A stretch of DNA of 8,069 nt from an uncultured Collinsella sp. (GCA_905207425.1 CAJLLB010000094.1:1-8069); one strand, 5' to 3'; shown: positions 1 to 6,805, counted from the stretch's first letter. Numbers and translations are program-made. The notes: generated by a model not told the origin, from the sequence alone.

Positions 1-126
1 AAGGCTCGCGCTTCTCACGCGGCGCCAGTCGATGGTATCGGCGATCTTCATCGCCGTCTCGAAATCTCCCTTGTTAACCAGTTTCTTAATCTGCTCTACC
101 TTGATGTTAAACTCGTATTTATCCAT
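1..126 (-). CDS. N-terminal fragment of a small protein encoded downstream of recR (possibly TPR-like)
   Basis: Only the first 42 codons are inside the window; the gene runs off the left edge. The start is the ATG read from 126 down to 124, giving MDKYEFNIKVEQIKKL and onward. An AGGAG lies nine bases upstream. A second in-frame ATG nine bases earlier, at 135-133, directly abuts that AGGAG and is too close to use it, so the 126 start is preferred. The visible part is charged and looks helical, with a stretch around residues 18-34 (NKGDFETAMKIADTIDW) that resembles the first helix pair of a tetratricopeptide repeat. From memory, Lachnospiraceae often carry a TPR-containing protein of unknown role just after recR, which fits the position, but that is recognition without a search. 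No function is assigned. There is no signal peptide or membrane segment in the visible part. It is co-directional with recR, about 90 bases downstream of the recR stop. Confidence 0.7.
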   Translation of the reverse strand, partial: MDKYEFNIKVEQIKKLVNKGDFETAMKIADTIDWRRVRSASL

Positions 127-135
127 CTTATGCAT

Positions 136-140
136 CTCCT
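136..140 (-). promoter_or_regulatory. Shine-Dalgarno site deciding the start of the 1-126 gene
   Basis: AGGAG on the minus strand, nine bases before the ATG at 126. It decides between two in-frame ATGs, because the upstream one (135-133) directly abuts the site and leaves no spacer. Confidence 0.6.
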
Positions 141-163
141 AACTTCCTGCCGCGGCAGAAGTT
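141..163. repeat. Hairpin (inverted repeat) just upstream of the ribosome binding site
   Basis: AACTTC at 141-146 pairs with GAAGTT at 158-163, and the interior TGCCGCGGCA at 148-157 is a perfect palindrome, leaving one bulged base (147). In the minus-strand transcript the 3' arm ends immediately before the AGGAG of the next gene. No U-run follows in the minus direction, so it is not a standard intrinsic terminator for recR. In the plus direction it is followed by TTTATT. A role in transcript processing, stability or control of translation is inference. Confidence 0.5.
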
Positions 164-168
164 TTATT

Positions 169-198
169 GTTACTGTTCACACATACGTGCCCAGTAAC
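169..198. repeat. Second hairpin in the recR downstream gap
   Basis: GTTACTG at 169-175 pairs perfectly with CAGTAAC at 192-198. Read on the minus strand, the loop contains a further small CAC/GTG pairing. Each hairpin is followed, in the plus direction, by a GTTTTATT copy (161-168 overlapping the first stem, and 199-206). Whether it ends or attenuates the recR transcript is not clear from sequence. Confidence 0.4.
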
Positions 199-216
199 GT
201 TTTATTTGCTCACCGG

Positions 217-816
217 CTACAGCTCTGTACGCCCATCCAGCGCGCGCAGAAGCGTTACCTCATCAATATATTCCAAGTCGCCCCCGACCGGAACGCCGCT
301 GGCGATTCGCGTCACCCGGATCCCTGTCGGCTTAATCAGCTTGCTCAAATACATCGCAGTCGTCTCGCCCTCCAGGCTTGAATTGGTTGCGATAATGACC
401 TCACGAACCTCCTCTTTCTGCAGGCGAGTCATCAGCTCCTTGAGCCGGATGTCGCCCGGCCCGATCCCCAGCATCGGGGAGATCGCCCCATGCAGCACAT
501 GATAGACCCCGTTGTATTTTCCTGTCTTTTCATATGCCGCCAGATCGCGCGTATTTTCCACCACCATGATCGTCTCATGATCACGCCGGTCGCTGCTGCA
601 GATCGGGCACAGTTCCTTATCAGTCAATGTGCAGCACTCCTTGCAGTAACGCACATTCTGCTTGGCTTCCAGAATCGCGCCGGACAAGTGCCTGACCTGT
701 TCTTCCGGCATATTGATGATATGAAATGCAAGACGCTGCGCCGATTTACTTCCGATTCCGGGAAGTTTTGACAATTCTTCGATTAGCTTGCTAATCTGAC
801 TGCTGTAATAATCCAT
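217..816 (-). CDS. recR: Recombination mediator protein RecR
   Basis: RecR works in the cytoplasm with RecO and RecF, helping RecA replace single-strand binding protein at gaps during recombinational repair. The 199-residue length is normal for the family. The order of parts is complete. A helix-hairpin-helix lies at about residues 5-30 ([19 protein letters not shown]). A four-cysteine zinc finger uses C58, C61 or C62, C70 and C73. A Toprim domain spans about 81-175, with the acidic VVE at 85-87 and the conserved [14 protein letters not shown] at 144-157. The family C-terminal [12 protein letters not shown] lies at 174-185. The ATG at 816 gives the usual MDYY-type N-terminus and lies three bases after the ybaB stop, so translation is probably coupled. 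The nearest purine-rich GGAGG (836-840) is inside ybaB and rather far away. The operon order dnaX, ybaB, recR is the classic bacterial arrangement. No key residue is missing. Confidence 0.97.
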   Translation of the reverse strand: MDYYSSQISKLIEELSKLPGIGSKSAQRLAFHIINMPEEQVRHLSGAILEAKQNVRYCKECCTLTDKELCPICSSDRRDHETIMVVENTRDLAAYEKTGKYNGVYHVLHGAISPMLGIGPGDIRLKELMTRLQKEEVREVIIATNSSLEGETTAMYLSKLIKPTGIRVTRIASGVPVGGDLEYIDEVTLLRALDGRTEL

Positions 817-819
817 CGC

Positions 820-1173
820 TTAAAACGGGAATCCGCCTCCCAGACCGCCAAGGCCACCGGTCAACTGGGACATCATCTGGCTGCTGTCCTCTTCCGCCTG
901 GCGGAATGCCTCGTTGGTCGCCGCCACGATCAGATCCTCTAACATCTCGATATCATCCGGATCCACTACTTCCTCAGATAGTTTCACGGAAAGAACCTCT
1001 TTTTTACCAGATACGGTCACGGTTACAGCGCCGCCGCCTGCGGATGCGCTGTACTGCTTCTCCTCCAGCTCTTTCTGCTTCTCTTCCATCTGGCGCTGCA
1101 TTCTCTGCGCCTGCTTCATTAAATTATTCATATTGCCCGGCATACCGCCTGGGAAACCGCCACGTTTTGCCAT
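820..1173 (-). CDS. YbaB/EbfC family nucleoid-associated DNA-binding protein
   Basis: Small DNA-binding proteins of this family dimerise, bind duplex DNA and are nucleoid associated; their exact role in recombination or replication is unsettled. The protein has 117 residues from the chosen ATG. It has a glycine- and methionine-rich N-terminus ([20 protein letters not shown]), a long amphipathic helix at about 15-40 ([20 protein letters not shown]), then beta strands with the hallmark [20 protein letters not shown] at 46-65 and the [20 protein letters not shown] helix at 71-90. The tail is glycine rich ([13 protein letters not shown]). The ATG at 1173 is preferred over an in-frame GTG at 1194 because AGAGGAA sits seven bases before 1173 and would lie inside the longer version. 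It lies between dnaX and recR on the same strand and its stop is three bases from recR. Confidence 0.95.
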   Translation of the reverse strand: MAKRGGFPGGMPGNMNNLMKQAQRMQRQMEEKQKELEEKQYSASAGGGAVTVTVSGKKEVLSVKLSEEVVDPDDIEMLEDLIVAATNEAFRQAEEDSSQMMSQLTGGLGGLGGGFPF

Positions 1174-1214
1174 GGTGTCATTCCTCTCTTTCACTTCTTT
1201 TTATTTATATTCAG

Positions 1215-1237
1215 ACTGGCTGCCGATTGCAGCCGGT
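1215..1237. repeat. Hairpin in the dnaX-ybaB gap
   Basis: GGCTGC at 1218-1223 pairs with GCAGCC at 1229-1234 around a five-base loop; two more outer pairs follow after one imperfect pair. It lies in the 157-base gap between the dnaX stop and the ybaB start. The flanks are A/T rich but there is no proper U-run on either strand, so I do not call a terminator. It could be an attenuator or mRNA processing element; this is inference. I recognise nothing else in the gap. Confidence 0.4.
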
Positions 1238-1330
1238 TCTATATATCATATAAACCCACTAATATCATTTATCTGCATTTAATCATAGCTTCTTGCATTA
1301 CAAAACAAGGCTCATCTTTGGCAAGCTCCA

Positions 1331-2935
1331 CTACACTGAATCATCCTCTTCGACAATCACATCGGTATGGATTGCATTCTTTAAATCCTCATCACTGACA
1401 TAAACCGTTCTTTGCGGCACAGCAGATGATTCTAAACGGACTTTAAATTGCAGAGTCTTTTTGTATTTTTCTTGCACTACTTCCTGCAAATTCTTAAGCT
1501 CAGGCTCCCGATTGATAATTCCAAACGTATTTTCATCTGTACACACAATGCAAAGGCAGCCTTCGCCCGCCGGTTCTACACTTGTCTTGGGAAGACTGAG
1601 TCTAATCGAACCCACAAGCTGGCTCAGGGACGCAATCCGTCCCCATTCTTTCCGCATCAGCATCAGATCTTCGTACTGTGCCGGCGGAAGGGATACCGTC
1701 TTCGGCTCAGGCGGCGTTTCCACCACAGCCGTTTTGGAGGATGCCGCCTGCCCCGCTGCCGGTGCAAGGGACGCCAGTTTCTGTAGATTGTCCGGCATTT
1801 CCTGCATTTTCTGCTCTAATAGCGTAATCCGCTGTAAAATGGAATCAAGATTCTGTTCCATCGACGGCGTCGTCAGCTTGATAAAGGCAATCTCCACCAG
1901 AATCCGCTTCTGCGACGCGTAGCGCAGCTGCCCGGAAAGTTCCGAGAAAATACGGATGTAACGCATCAGCGTTTCCGTATCAACGCCTGCCGCCTCTTCC
2001 TTTAAAACTGCCAGATTTTCCTCCGACATATCGAGCATATCGCCCGGTTCGTCGGTCGTCTTGGCAATCAGGAGATTTCGCATATACCAGACGAAATCGT
2101 TGACGAGCTGCGAAAGATCGCGCCCCTGGATGATCATTTCCTCAATCTCACGGATGCACGCCTTCGTATCACTTGCAAGCACCGCCTGAAACAGCTTGCT
2201 GAACACGCGGTTATCGACCGCGCCCAACACCTCGAGCACATTGTCATACGTCAGCTTTTCCCCGAAATGGAACGCCACGCACTGATCGAGAAGACTTAAC
2301 GCATCTCGCATCGAGCCATCCGCCGCACGTGCCACATACCTAAGTGCCCGATCGTCTACATCGATCTGCTCCGCCAGCCGTCCCGCGATGGTATCGATCG
2401 AGATCCGCTTGAAATCATATCTCTGGCACCGGGACAGGATCGTGATCGGGATCTTGTGGACCTCCGTCGTCGCCAAGATAAATATAACGTAGGACGGCGG
2501 TTCTTCCAGCGTCTTTAAGAGCGCATTGAACGCGCCGATCGAAAGCATATGAACCTCGTCAATGATGTAGACGCGGTAGCGCCCATCCGTCGGCGGGTAC
2601 TGCACCTGCTCCCGGATATCGCGGATATTTTCCACACCATTGTTGGATGCCGCATCGATCTCCACCACATTGAGGGAAGCTCCTGCCGCAATCTGGCGGC
2701 ACATACTGCACTCGCCGCAGGGGCTGCCGTCCACCGGATGTTCACAGTTGACTGCCCGTGCAAAGATCTTGGCAATACTCGTCTTACCGGTTCCGCGCGT
2801 CCCGCAGAAGAGGTACGCGTGCCCGATCCGCCCGGAGTTGATCTGATTTTTCAAGGTCTTTACGATATGGTCCTGACCCCGGACCTCTTCAAAGGACGTC
2901 GGACGCCATTTTCTGTACAGTGCTGTATATGACAT
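1331..2935 (-). CDS. dnaX: DNA polymerase III subunit gamma/tau
   Basis: This is the ATPase of the clamp loader that opens and places the sliding clamp on primed DNA, and in its full-length form links the loader to the polymerase and helicase. The protein has 534 residues, usual for Clostridia. It begins with the near-invariant MSYTALYRKWRP. Walker A is GTRGTGKT at 45-52. The zinc-binding cysteines are C64, C73, C76 and C79. Walker B is VYIIDEVH at 122-129. Sensor 1 is the ATTEVHKIP region at 155-163. The SRC arginine finger is at 168-170. The lid and oligomerisation domains continue to about 350, followed by a less conserved, proline-rich linker and a tau-type C-terminal domain. A purine-rich AAGGAAG lies upstream of the ATG. 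No run of six or more A on the coding strand suggests a programmed frameshift to a short gamma form. Its upstream neighbour is phosphofructokinase, in a different compositional background, which is unusual. Confidence 0.97.
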   Translation of the reverse strand: MSYTALYRKWRPTSFEEVRGQDHIVKTLKNQINSGRIGHAYLFCGTRGTGKTSIAKIFARAVNCEHPVDGSPCGECSMCRQIAAGASLNVVEIDAASNNGVENIRDIREQVQYPPTDGRYRVYIIDEVHMLSIGAFNALLKTLEEPPSYVIFILATTEVHKIPITILSRCQRYDFKRISIDTIAGRLAEQIDVDDRALRYVARAADGSMRDALSLLDQCVAFHFGEKLTYDNVLEVLGAVDNRVFSKLFQAVLASDTKACIREIEEMIIQGRDLSQLVNDFVWYMRNLLIAKTTDEPGDMLDMSEENLAVLKEEAAGVDTETLMRYIRIFSELSGQLRYASQKRILVEIAFIKLTTPSMEQNLDSILQRITLLEQKMQEMPDNLQKLASLAPAAGQAASSKTAVVETPPEPKTVSLPPAQYEDLMLMRKEWGRIASLSQLVGSIRLSLPKTSVEPAGEGCLCIVCTDENTFGIINREPELKNLQEVVQEKYKKTLQFKVRLESSAVPQRTVYVSDEDLKNAIHTDVIVEEDDSV

Positions 2936-2952
2936 AAACTACTACTTCCTTA
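2936..2952 (-). promoter_or_regulatory. dnaX leader with ribosome binding site, at the compositional seam
   Basis: Only 17 bases separate the pfk stop codon (TAG, 2955-2953) from the dnaX ATG. On the minus strand they read TAAGGAAGTAGTAGTTT, with AAGGAAG as the likely Shine-Dalgarno site about nine bases before the ATG. There is no room for a promoter, so as assembled dnaX would have to be read from the pfk transcript. The left-hand genes have moderate GC and the right-hand genes are GC rich, so the change of background happens within or next to these bases. Confidence 0.6.
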
Positions 2953-4032
2953 CTATTCGTCGCCGAAGCTGATGCCCAGCGCCTTGGCCTCGCGTACCAG
3001 GTCGCTCTGGGGGTCGACAAACTTGAGCTTGCCGGCGACATCCTCGAGCGGCATGTGGCACATCTTGCCGTCGCGCAGGGCAATCATGTAGCCAAACTCG
3101 CCGCGTAGGCAGCCGAGAGCCGCCTCGACGCCGCACTGGGTCGCAAAGATGCGGTCCTGGGCGTCGGGCTGGCCGCCGCGCTGCGTGTGGCCGGGGATGG
3201 CAACGCGGGTCTCGCGACCGGTCTTGGCCTCGATCTCCTTGGCGATGTCGTAGACGATCGATGGGCTCGTACGCTCGGCGAGCTTCTTCTTGTACTCCTT
3301 CTTGGACAGCGCCGCGTCCTCCTTAGAGATGGCGCCCTCGGCGACGGCCACGATGGTAAAGCGGCTGCCGGTCTCCATGCGATGCTCGATGGTCTTGATG
3401 ACCTGGTCCATGTCGTAGGGGATCTCGGGAATCAGGATGACGTCCGCACCGCCCGCGACACCGGCGTACAGCGGGATCCAGCCAACCTTGTGGCCCATGA
3501 TCTCGATAACGAACACGCGGCCGTGACTCGAGGCGGTGGTGTGGATGTCGTCGATGCACTTGGTGGCGACGTCGATGGCGCTCGTAAAGCCAAACGTCAT
3601 CTCGGTGCCCCAGGTGTCGTTATCGATGGTCTTGGGCAGGGCGATAACGTTGAGGCCCTCTTCGCGCAGGCGGTTGGCGGTCTTGGTGGAGCCGTTGCCA
3701 CCCAGCATAAACAGGCAGTCGAGCTGCAGCTTATGATAGGTGTGGACCATCGCGGGCACCTTCTCGACGCCGTCGGCCTCGGGAATGTTCAGGCGCTTGA
3801 ACGGCGTGCGGCTCGTGCCCAAAATGGTGCCGCCGCGGGTGAGGATGCCGCTAAAATCGGCGGGCGTCATGACGCGGAATCTGCTGTAGATAAGGCCCTG
3901 GTAGCCGTCCTCAAAACCGTAGATCTCGATAGGCTCTTCGCTATTGGTCATGAGCGTTTTGACGATGCCGCGCATGGTGGCGTTGAGCGCCTGGCAGTCG
4001 CCGCCACTGGTAAGAAGACCGATTCTAAGCAT
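2953..4032 (-). CDS. pfkA: 6-phosphofructokinase
   Basis: It phosphorylates fructose 6-phosphate to fructose 1,6-bisphosphate, the committed step of glycolysis, in the cytoplasm. The 359-residue protein shows the family motifs in order: SGGDCQALNATMRG at 9-22; GGTILGTSR at 67-75; GGNGS at 111-115; PKTIDND at 133-139, with catalytic D137; SSHGR around 168-172; MGHKVGW at 179-185; PEIP at 202-205; TGRETR at 271-276; and GHTQRGG at 281-287. Glycine at the Escherichia coli 104 position with lysine at the 124 position is the combination known from ATP-using members of the actinobacterial-type group, while PPi enzymes have Asp at 104, so ATP is the likely donor. The usual metal-contacting Asp103 is Asn113 here, which I recall in related gut anaerobe enzymes. 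The start ATG is preceded by GGAAGGA at six bases. The gene is complete and ends just before dnaX. Confidence 0.93.
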   Translation of the reverse strand: MLRIGLLTSGGDCQALNATMRGIVKTLMTNSEEPIEIYGFEDGYQGLIYSRFRVMTPADFSGILTRGGTILGTSRTPFKRLNIPEADGVEKVPAMVHTYHKLQLDCLFMLGGNGSTKTANRLREEGLNVIALPKTIDNDTWGTEMTFGFTSAIDVATKCIDDIHTTASSHGRVFVIEIMGHKVGWIPLYAGVAGGADVILIPEIPYDMDQVIKTIEHRMETGSRFTIVAVAEGAISKEDAALSKKEYKKKLAERTSPSIVYDIAKEIEAKTGRETRVAIPGHTQRGGQPDAQDRIFATQCGVEAALGCLRGEFGYMIALRDGKMCHMPLEDVAGKLKFVDPQSDLVREAKALGISFGDE

Positions 4033-4038
4033 GATGAG

Positions 4039-4057
4039 TCCTTCCGGGCAAGTTATA
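4039..4057 (-). promoter_or_regulatory. Possible pfk -10 element and ribosome binding site
   Basis: On the minus strand a TATAAC hexamer (4057-4052) lies about 20 bases before the ATG, followed by GGAAGGA (4045-4039), six bases before the ATG at 4032. No good -35 hexamer is present: the expected position falls in the CGGGGG arm of the inverted repeat at 4071-4103, which would suit an activator-dependent or repressed promoter. The ribosome binding site is convincing and the promoter is tentative. Confidence 0.4.
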
Positions 4058-4070
4058 ACATGCGCATAAG

Positions 4071-4103
4071 TTTACCCCCGCACACTGTTGATACGGGGGT
4101 AAA
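4071..4103. repeat. Perfect 10-base inverted repeat between the Ntn hydrolase gene and pfk
   Basis: TTTACCCCCG at 4071-4080 and CGGGGGTAAA at 4094-4103 are exact reverse complements, with 13 bases between them. It lies in the 140-base gap between the stop of the upstream gene (4173) and the pfk start. It could be the terminator of the upstream gene, but no U-run follows on the minus strand, or an operator overlapping the -35 region of pfk. The rest of the gap (4104-4172) holds a TACGCT motif twice on the minus strand and nothing else I recognise. Confidence 0.65.
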
Positions 4104-4172
4104 ACGTGTTAGCTCAAGCGTATGGAAATGTAAGCAACGTCAGGCGAGCGTAAGGACGACGGTGCCAGCTCC

Positions 4173-5258
4173 TTACAGCGCGAAGGCGTCGACGTCGCCC
4201 CAGTGGCGGCGCAGCGTGATGGCGGCAGCGGGCTCGGTATTGTCAAAGACGACCGACCATTGCGTATTGCTGGTGATGTCTTCCGGATTGGGCTCTTGCG
4301 CTGCAGCGCGTAGGGCCTTCCAAGCGACTGCCTCGTCTTGGGCGCCGGCATGGGCGTCAAGGACATCGGCGATGGCGACGGCGCGTTCCTTGCCATGGCC
4401 AAGCTCGCCATTCTTTTGGTTGGGCAGCACTTCGTCGCCATAGCAGGCGTAGAAGTTCGTAACCTGGCGTACAGGGGTCGCTTTGAAAGCGCGGTCCGGA
4501 TCGCGCGGATCCCACTCTACTACGCGCGCGTCACCGGAGGCGTCGTTGATAAAGAAGTGGTAATCGCGTCCTGCCATGGCGTGCATGTCGTAGGCAGAAA
4601 GCAGGTCTACGGCCTCCTGTGTGGTAGCCGCGCGGTCGAGCACAAGGCGGATGGTGAGCGAAGTGTTGATGACGGGGCGTTGCGTGTCCTGGTCACAGGG
4701 CTTGGAATCCAGAGTGAGTACGGCAATGGACACGCCGCGTTCGTTAACACCTTCGAGCTGGGCAAACGGGCCCATGAGTGCGGCGGCACGTCCGGCGGCG
4801 GAGTCAAGCGGTGTGTTATCGCCCAGGTTGTTAAGGGCCGCAAAGCCGATGGAGGCATAGCCGTCGCGCGGGTGATTGCGCACCAGCAGCGCCGAGGTGT
4901 CGTCCTTAAAGTCGTAATTGCGACCGGTGCGCACGCGGCCTTCGGCATCTACGGCGACAAAAGCGCTGCAGGCAAACTGGGGCGCCTGGACATGTGCCGG
5001 CACGCCGGGCAGCACCTGCGCCACCACGGCATCGATGTAGGCCTGGTCGTCGTGCACGCCGGCGGCGATGATGCGGTCGAGGTCGTAGTCGTAAGCGATG
5101 TCGATTGCGTACAGGTCATAGCCATCCGCGTAGCCGGTCAAGCGTTTGAGCGACGCGGCGGACTTGATTTGCTTGCGGTAAACGATGCCGGCGGCAGCGG
5201 CAAGGCCGACGGCGACTCCCGCGACACCGCAGGCGATGGCAATGTTACGTGGCTTCAT
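4173..5258 (-). CDS. Choloylglycine hydrolase / linear amide C-N hydrolase family protein with N-terminal membrane segment
   Basis: This is an Ntn hydrolase that should cleave a linear amide bond, as do bile salt hydrolases, penicillin V acylases and acid-ceramidase-like enzymes; the substrate is unknown. It has 361 residues. Residues 7-27 form an alanine/valine/glycine-rich hydrophobic segment, a signal anchor or signal peptide. The likely nucleophile is C97 (QFACSAF). R113 and D116 in RNYDF follow it at +16 and +19, the same spacing as Cys2, Arg18 and Asp21 of bile salt hydrolase. Further family motifs are GVNERGVSI at 170-178, the INTSLTIRLVLDRA helix with QEAVDLL, YHFFINDASG at 233-242, TNFY at 267-270, GKERA at 289-293 and the TQWSVVF strand at 332-338, followed by R349. 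The nucleophile is internal, so activity would need removal of about 96 residues, probably by self-cleavage. The ATG at 5258 follows a GAGAGGAG. It is divergent from the aminopeptidase gene. Confidence 0.85.
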   Translation of the reverse strand: MKPRNIAIACGVAGVAVGLAAAAGIVYRKQIKSAASLKRLTGYADGYDLYAIDIAYDYDLDRIIAAGVHDDQAYIDAVVAQVLPGVPAHVQAPQFACSAFVAVDAEGRVRTGRNYDFKDDTSALLVRNHPRDGYASIGFAALNNLGDNTPLDSAAGRAAALMGPFAQLEGVNERGVSIAVLTLDSKPCDQDTQRPVINTSLTIRLVLDRAATTQEAVDLLSAYDMHAMAGRDYHFFINDASGDARVVEWDPRDPDRAFKATPVRQVTNFYACYGDEVLPNQKNGELGHGKERAVAIADVLDAHAGAQDEAVAWKALRAAAQEPNPEDITSNTQWSVVFDNTEPAAAITLRRHWGDVDAFAL

Positions 5259-5419
5259 GACGGCTCCTCTCGTCCTGTTAGCGTAATTGTCGCAAAGGGA
5301 GCACGGGCATGATGGCTCAACTTGGCGAGCGGCGTGGGATTAAACATGGAATGAAAGGCACGGCGCTGGCGCGGCGGGGTATGCTGGAGGGGACCATCAA
5401 CCCAGCGAAAGGGGAGAGC
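5259..5419. promoter_or_regulatory. Shared upstream region of the divergent hydrolase genes
   Basis: The 161 bases between the two divergent start codons must hold both promoters, since the genes point away from each other. The ribosome binding sites are clear: GAGAGGAG before the minus gene and AAAGGGGAG at 5408-5416 before the plus gene. I could not identify convincing -35/-10 pairs; a TATGCT at 5380-5385 is a possible -10 for the plus gene but lacks a recognisable -35. No operator repeat stands out. Confidence 0.35.
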
Positions 5420-6805
5420 ATGACGGATCAGGAAACGCCCGAGCGCGTGCACGTGACTGCCGACGATATCGAGGCTGCCAACGACCTTATCGACTTTATC
5501 GAGGCATGCCCCAGCATGTTCCATACGGCGGCGACCATTATGGCCGAGCTCGACGAGGCGGGCTTTACCTACCTGCCCGAGAACGCGGCATGGGATATCG
5601 AGCCGGGCGGGCGTTATTACACGCAGCGCAATACCTCGAGTGTCATCGCCTTTAAGGTGGGCGAGGACCTGTCCGCGACGTGGGGCGAGGACGGCGTTGC
5701 CGGCGACTATCATTTTCAGCTGACGGCGTCGCACAGCGACTCGCCGACGTTTAAGGTTAAGGCCGTGCCCGAGCTCGACGGCGCGGGCGAGACGCTGCGT
5801 CTGAACACCGAGGCCTACGGCGGCATGATTGACTACACCTGGTTCGATCGCCCGCTGGCGCTCGCGGGCCGCGTGCTGGTGCGCGAGGGCGACCGTATTG
5901 AGAGCCGTCTGCTTGCCACCGAGCGCGAGGTCGCTATTATCCCGAGCCTTGCCATCCACATGAACCGTGGCGTTAACGAGGGCTTTGCTCCCAACCGAGC
6001 CGTCGACCTGTGCCCGCTCATCAGCGCCGGCGAACTCAAGCAGGGTGACTTTGATGCCCTGATCGCCGAAGAGCTGGATGTTGAGCCCGAGCAGATCCTG
6101 GGTCGCGACCTGTTCCTGGTCAATCGTCAGGATGCACGCATCTGGGGCTGGGCCGACGAGTTTATCTCGACGCCCAAGCTTGACGACCTGGCCTGCGCCT
6201 ATACCTCGCTACAGGCATTTTTGGGCGCCGAGAACGCGCACGACGTCTCGGTCTTCTGCTGCTTTGATAATGAGGAGGTTGGCTCCGAGACCAAGCAGGG
6301 CGCCATGTCGACGTTCTTGGCCGACGCGCTGCGCCGCATTAACGGATCGCTGGGCTTTGACGACGAGTCGTACCATCGCGCCCTTGCCGCCTCGATGCTT
6401 GTAAGCTGCGACAATGCACATGCCGTGCACCCCAACCACGCCGAGAAGTGCGATGCCCGCAATCAGGTTGTACTCAACGGCGGCATCGTCATCAAGGAAG
6501 CCGCCAACCAGCACTACTGCACCGATGCCTTTAGCCGCGCGGTGTTCCAGGCCATCTGCGATGACGCCGACGTGCCCACGCAGGCCTTCGCCAACAAGAG
6601 CGATATGGCGGGTGGCTCCACGCTCGGTAACCTGTCGAACATGCAGGCGAGCATGCACGCCGTGGACGTGGGCCTGCCGCAGCTGGCCATGCACTCAAGC
6701 TACGAGACCGGCGGCGTACGCGACGTGATGTACGCCATCCGTGCCCTCACCGCCTTCTACGAGCGCGACCTAACCATCAACGGAGCCGAAAGCGTGGAGC
6801 TCTAA
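5420..6805 (+). CDS. apeB: M18 family aminopeptidase (aspartyl aminopeptidase type)
   Basis: M18 enzymes are cytoplasmic dinuclear zinc aminopeptidases that remove N-terminal residues, often acidic ones, from peptides; they assemble into large dodecameric particles. From the chosen start the protein has 461 residues, close to the usual 430-460. An N-terminal FIEACPSMFHTA at 26-37 is the typical start of the family. ASHSDSP at 103-109 supplies H105 and D107. KLDDL at 253-257 supplies the bridging Asp. DNEEVGS at 283-289 supplies the catalytic and metal-binding Glu pair. SCDNAHAVHPN at 329-339 and AMHSSYE at 423-429 supply the remaining ligands. Family motifs LNTEAYGG (128-135) and WFDRPL (141-146) are present. 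The frame is open back to an ATG at 5309, but AAAGGGGAG just before 5420 and the match to family N-termini favour the shorter form. The stop codon lies inside the stem of the following hairpin. Exact substrate preference is not visible. Confidence 0.95.
   Translation: MTDQETPERVHVTADDIEAANDLIDFIEACPSMFHTAATIMAELDEAGFTYLPENAAWDIEPGGRYYTQRNTSSVIAFKVGEDLSATWGEDGVAGDYHFQLTASHSDSPTFKVKAVPELDGAGETLRLNTEAYGGMIDYTWFDRPLALAGRVLVREGDRIESRLLATEREVAIIPSLAIHMNRGVNEGFAPNRAVDLCPLISAGELKQGDFDALIAEELDVEPEQILGRDLFLVNRQDARIWGWADEFISTPKLDDLACAYTSLQAFLGAENAHDVSVFCCFDNEEVGSETKQGAMSTFLADALRRINGSLGFDDESYHRALAASMLVSCDNAHAVHPNHAEKCDARNQVVLNGGIVIKEAANQHYCTDAFSRAVFQAICDDADVPTQAFANKSDMAGGSTLGNLSNMQASMHAVDVGLPQLAMHSSYETGGVRDVMYAIRALTAFYERDLTINGAESVEL

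Noticed and set aside
1174..1194. Seven-residue extension of YbaB from a GTG
   Set aside because: The AGAGGAA ribosome binding site for the ATG at 1173 lies inside it.
1331..2935. Programmed frameshift producing a short gamma form of DnaX
   Set aside because: No run of six or more A on the coding strand and no obvious stimulating hairpin seen in the appropriate part of the gene.
3187..4443. Open frame of 418 codons on the plus strand opposite pfk
   Set aside because: It is antisense to a gene with complete PFK motifs and runs through its promoter. Its repetitive Gly/Ala/Asp/Val composition is typical of shadow frames in GC-rich DNA.
4173..5258. True bile salt hydrolase
   Set aside because: The nucleophile cysteine is at residue 97 behind a membrane segment, unlike bile salt hydrolases where it is residue 2; only the broader family is supported.
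4338..5312. Open frame of 324 codons on the plus strand opposite the Ntn hydrolase
   Set aside because: Antisense shadow of a gene with clear family motifs; no ribosome binding site or recognisable domain.
5309..5419. Thirty-seven-residue N-terminal extension of the aminopeptidase
   Set aside because: The strong purine-rich site just before 5420 and the usual family N-terminus favour the later start; the extension has no family resemblance.
5255..5959. Open frame of 234 codons on the minus strand opposite the aminopeptidase start
   Set aside because: It overlaps the start of the well-supported M18 gene and the divergent promoter region, and has low-complexity shadow composition.
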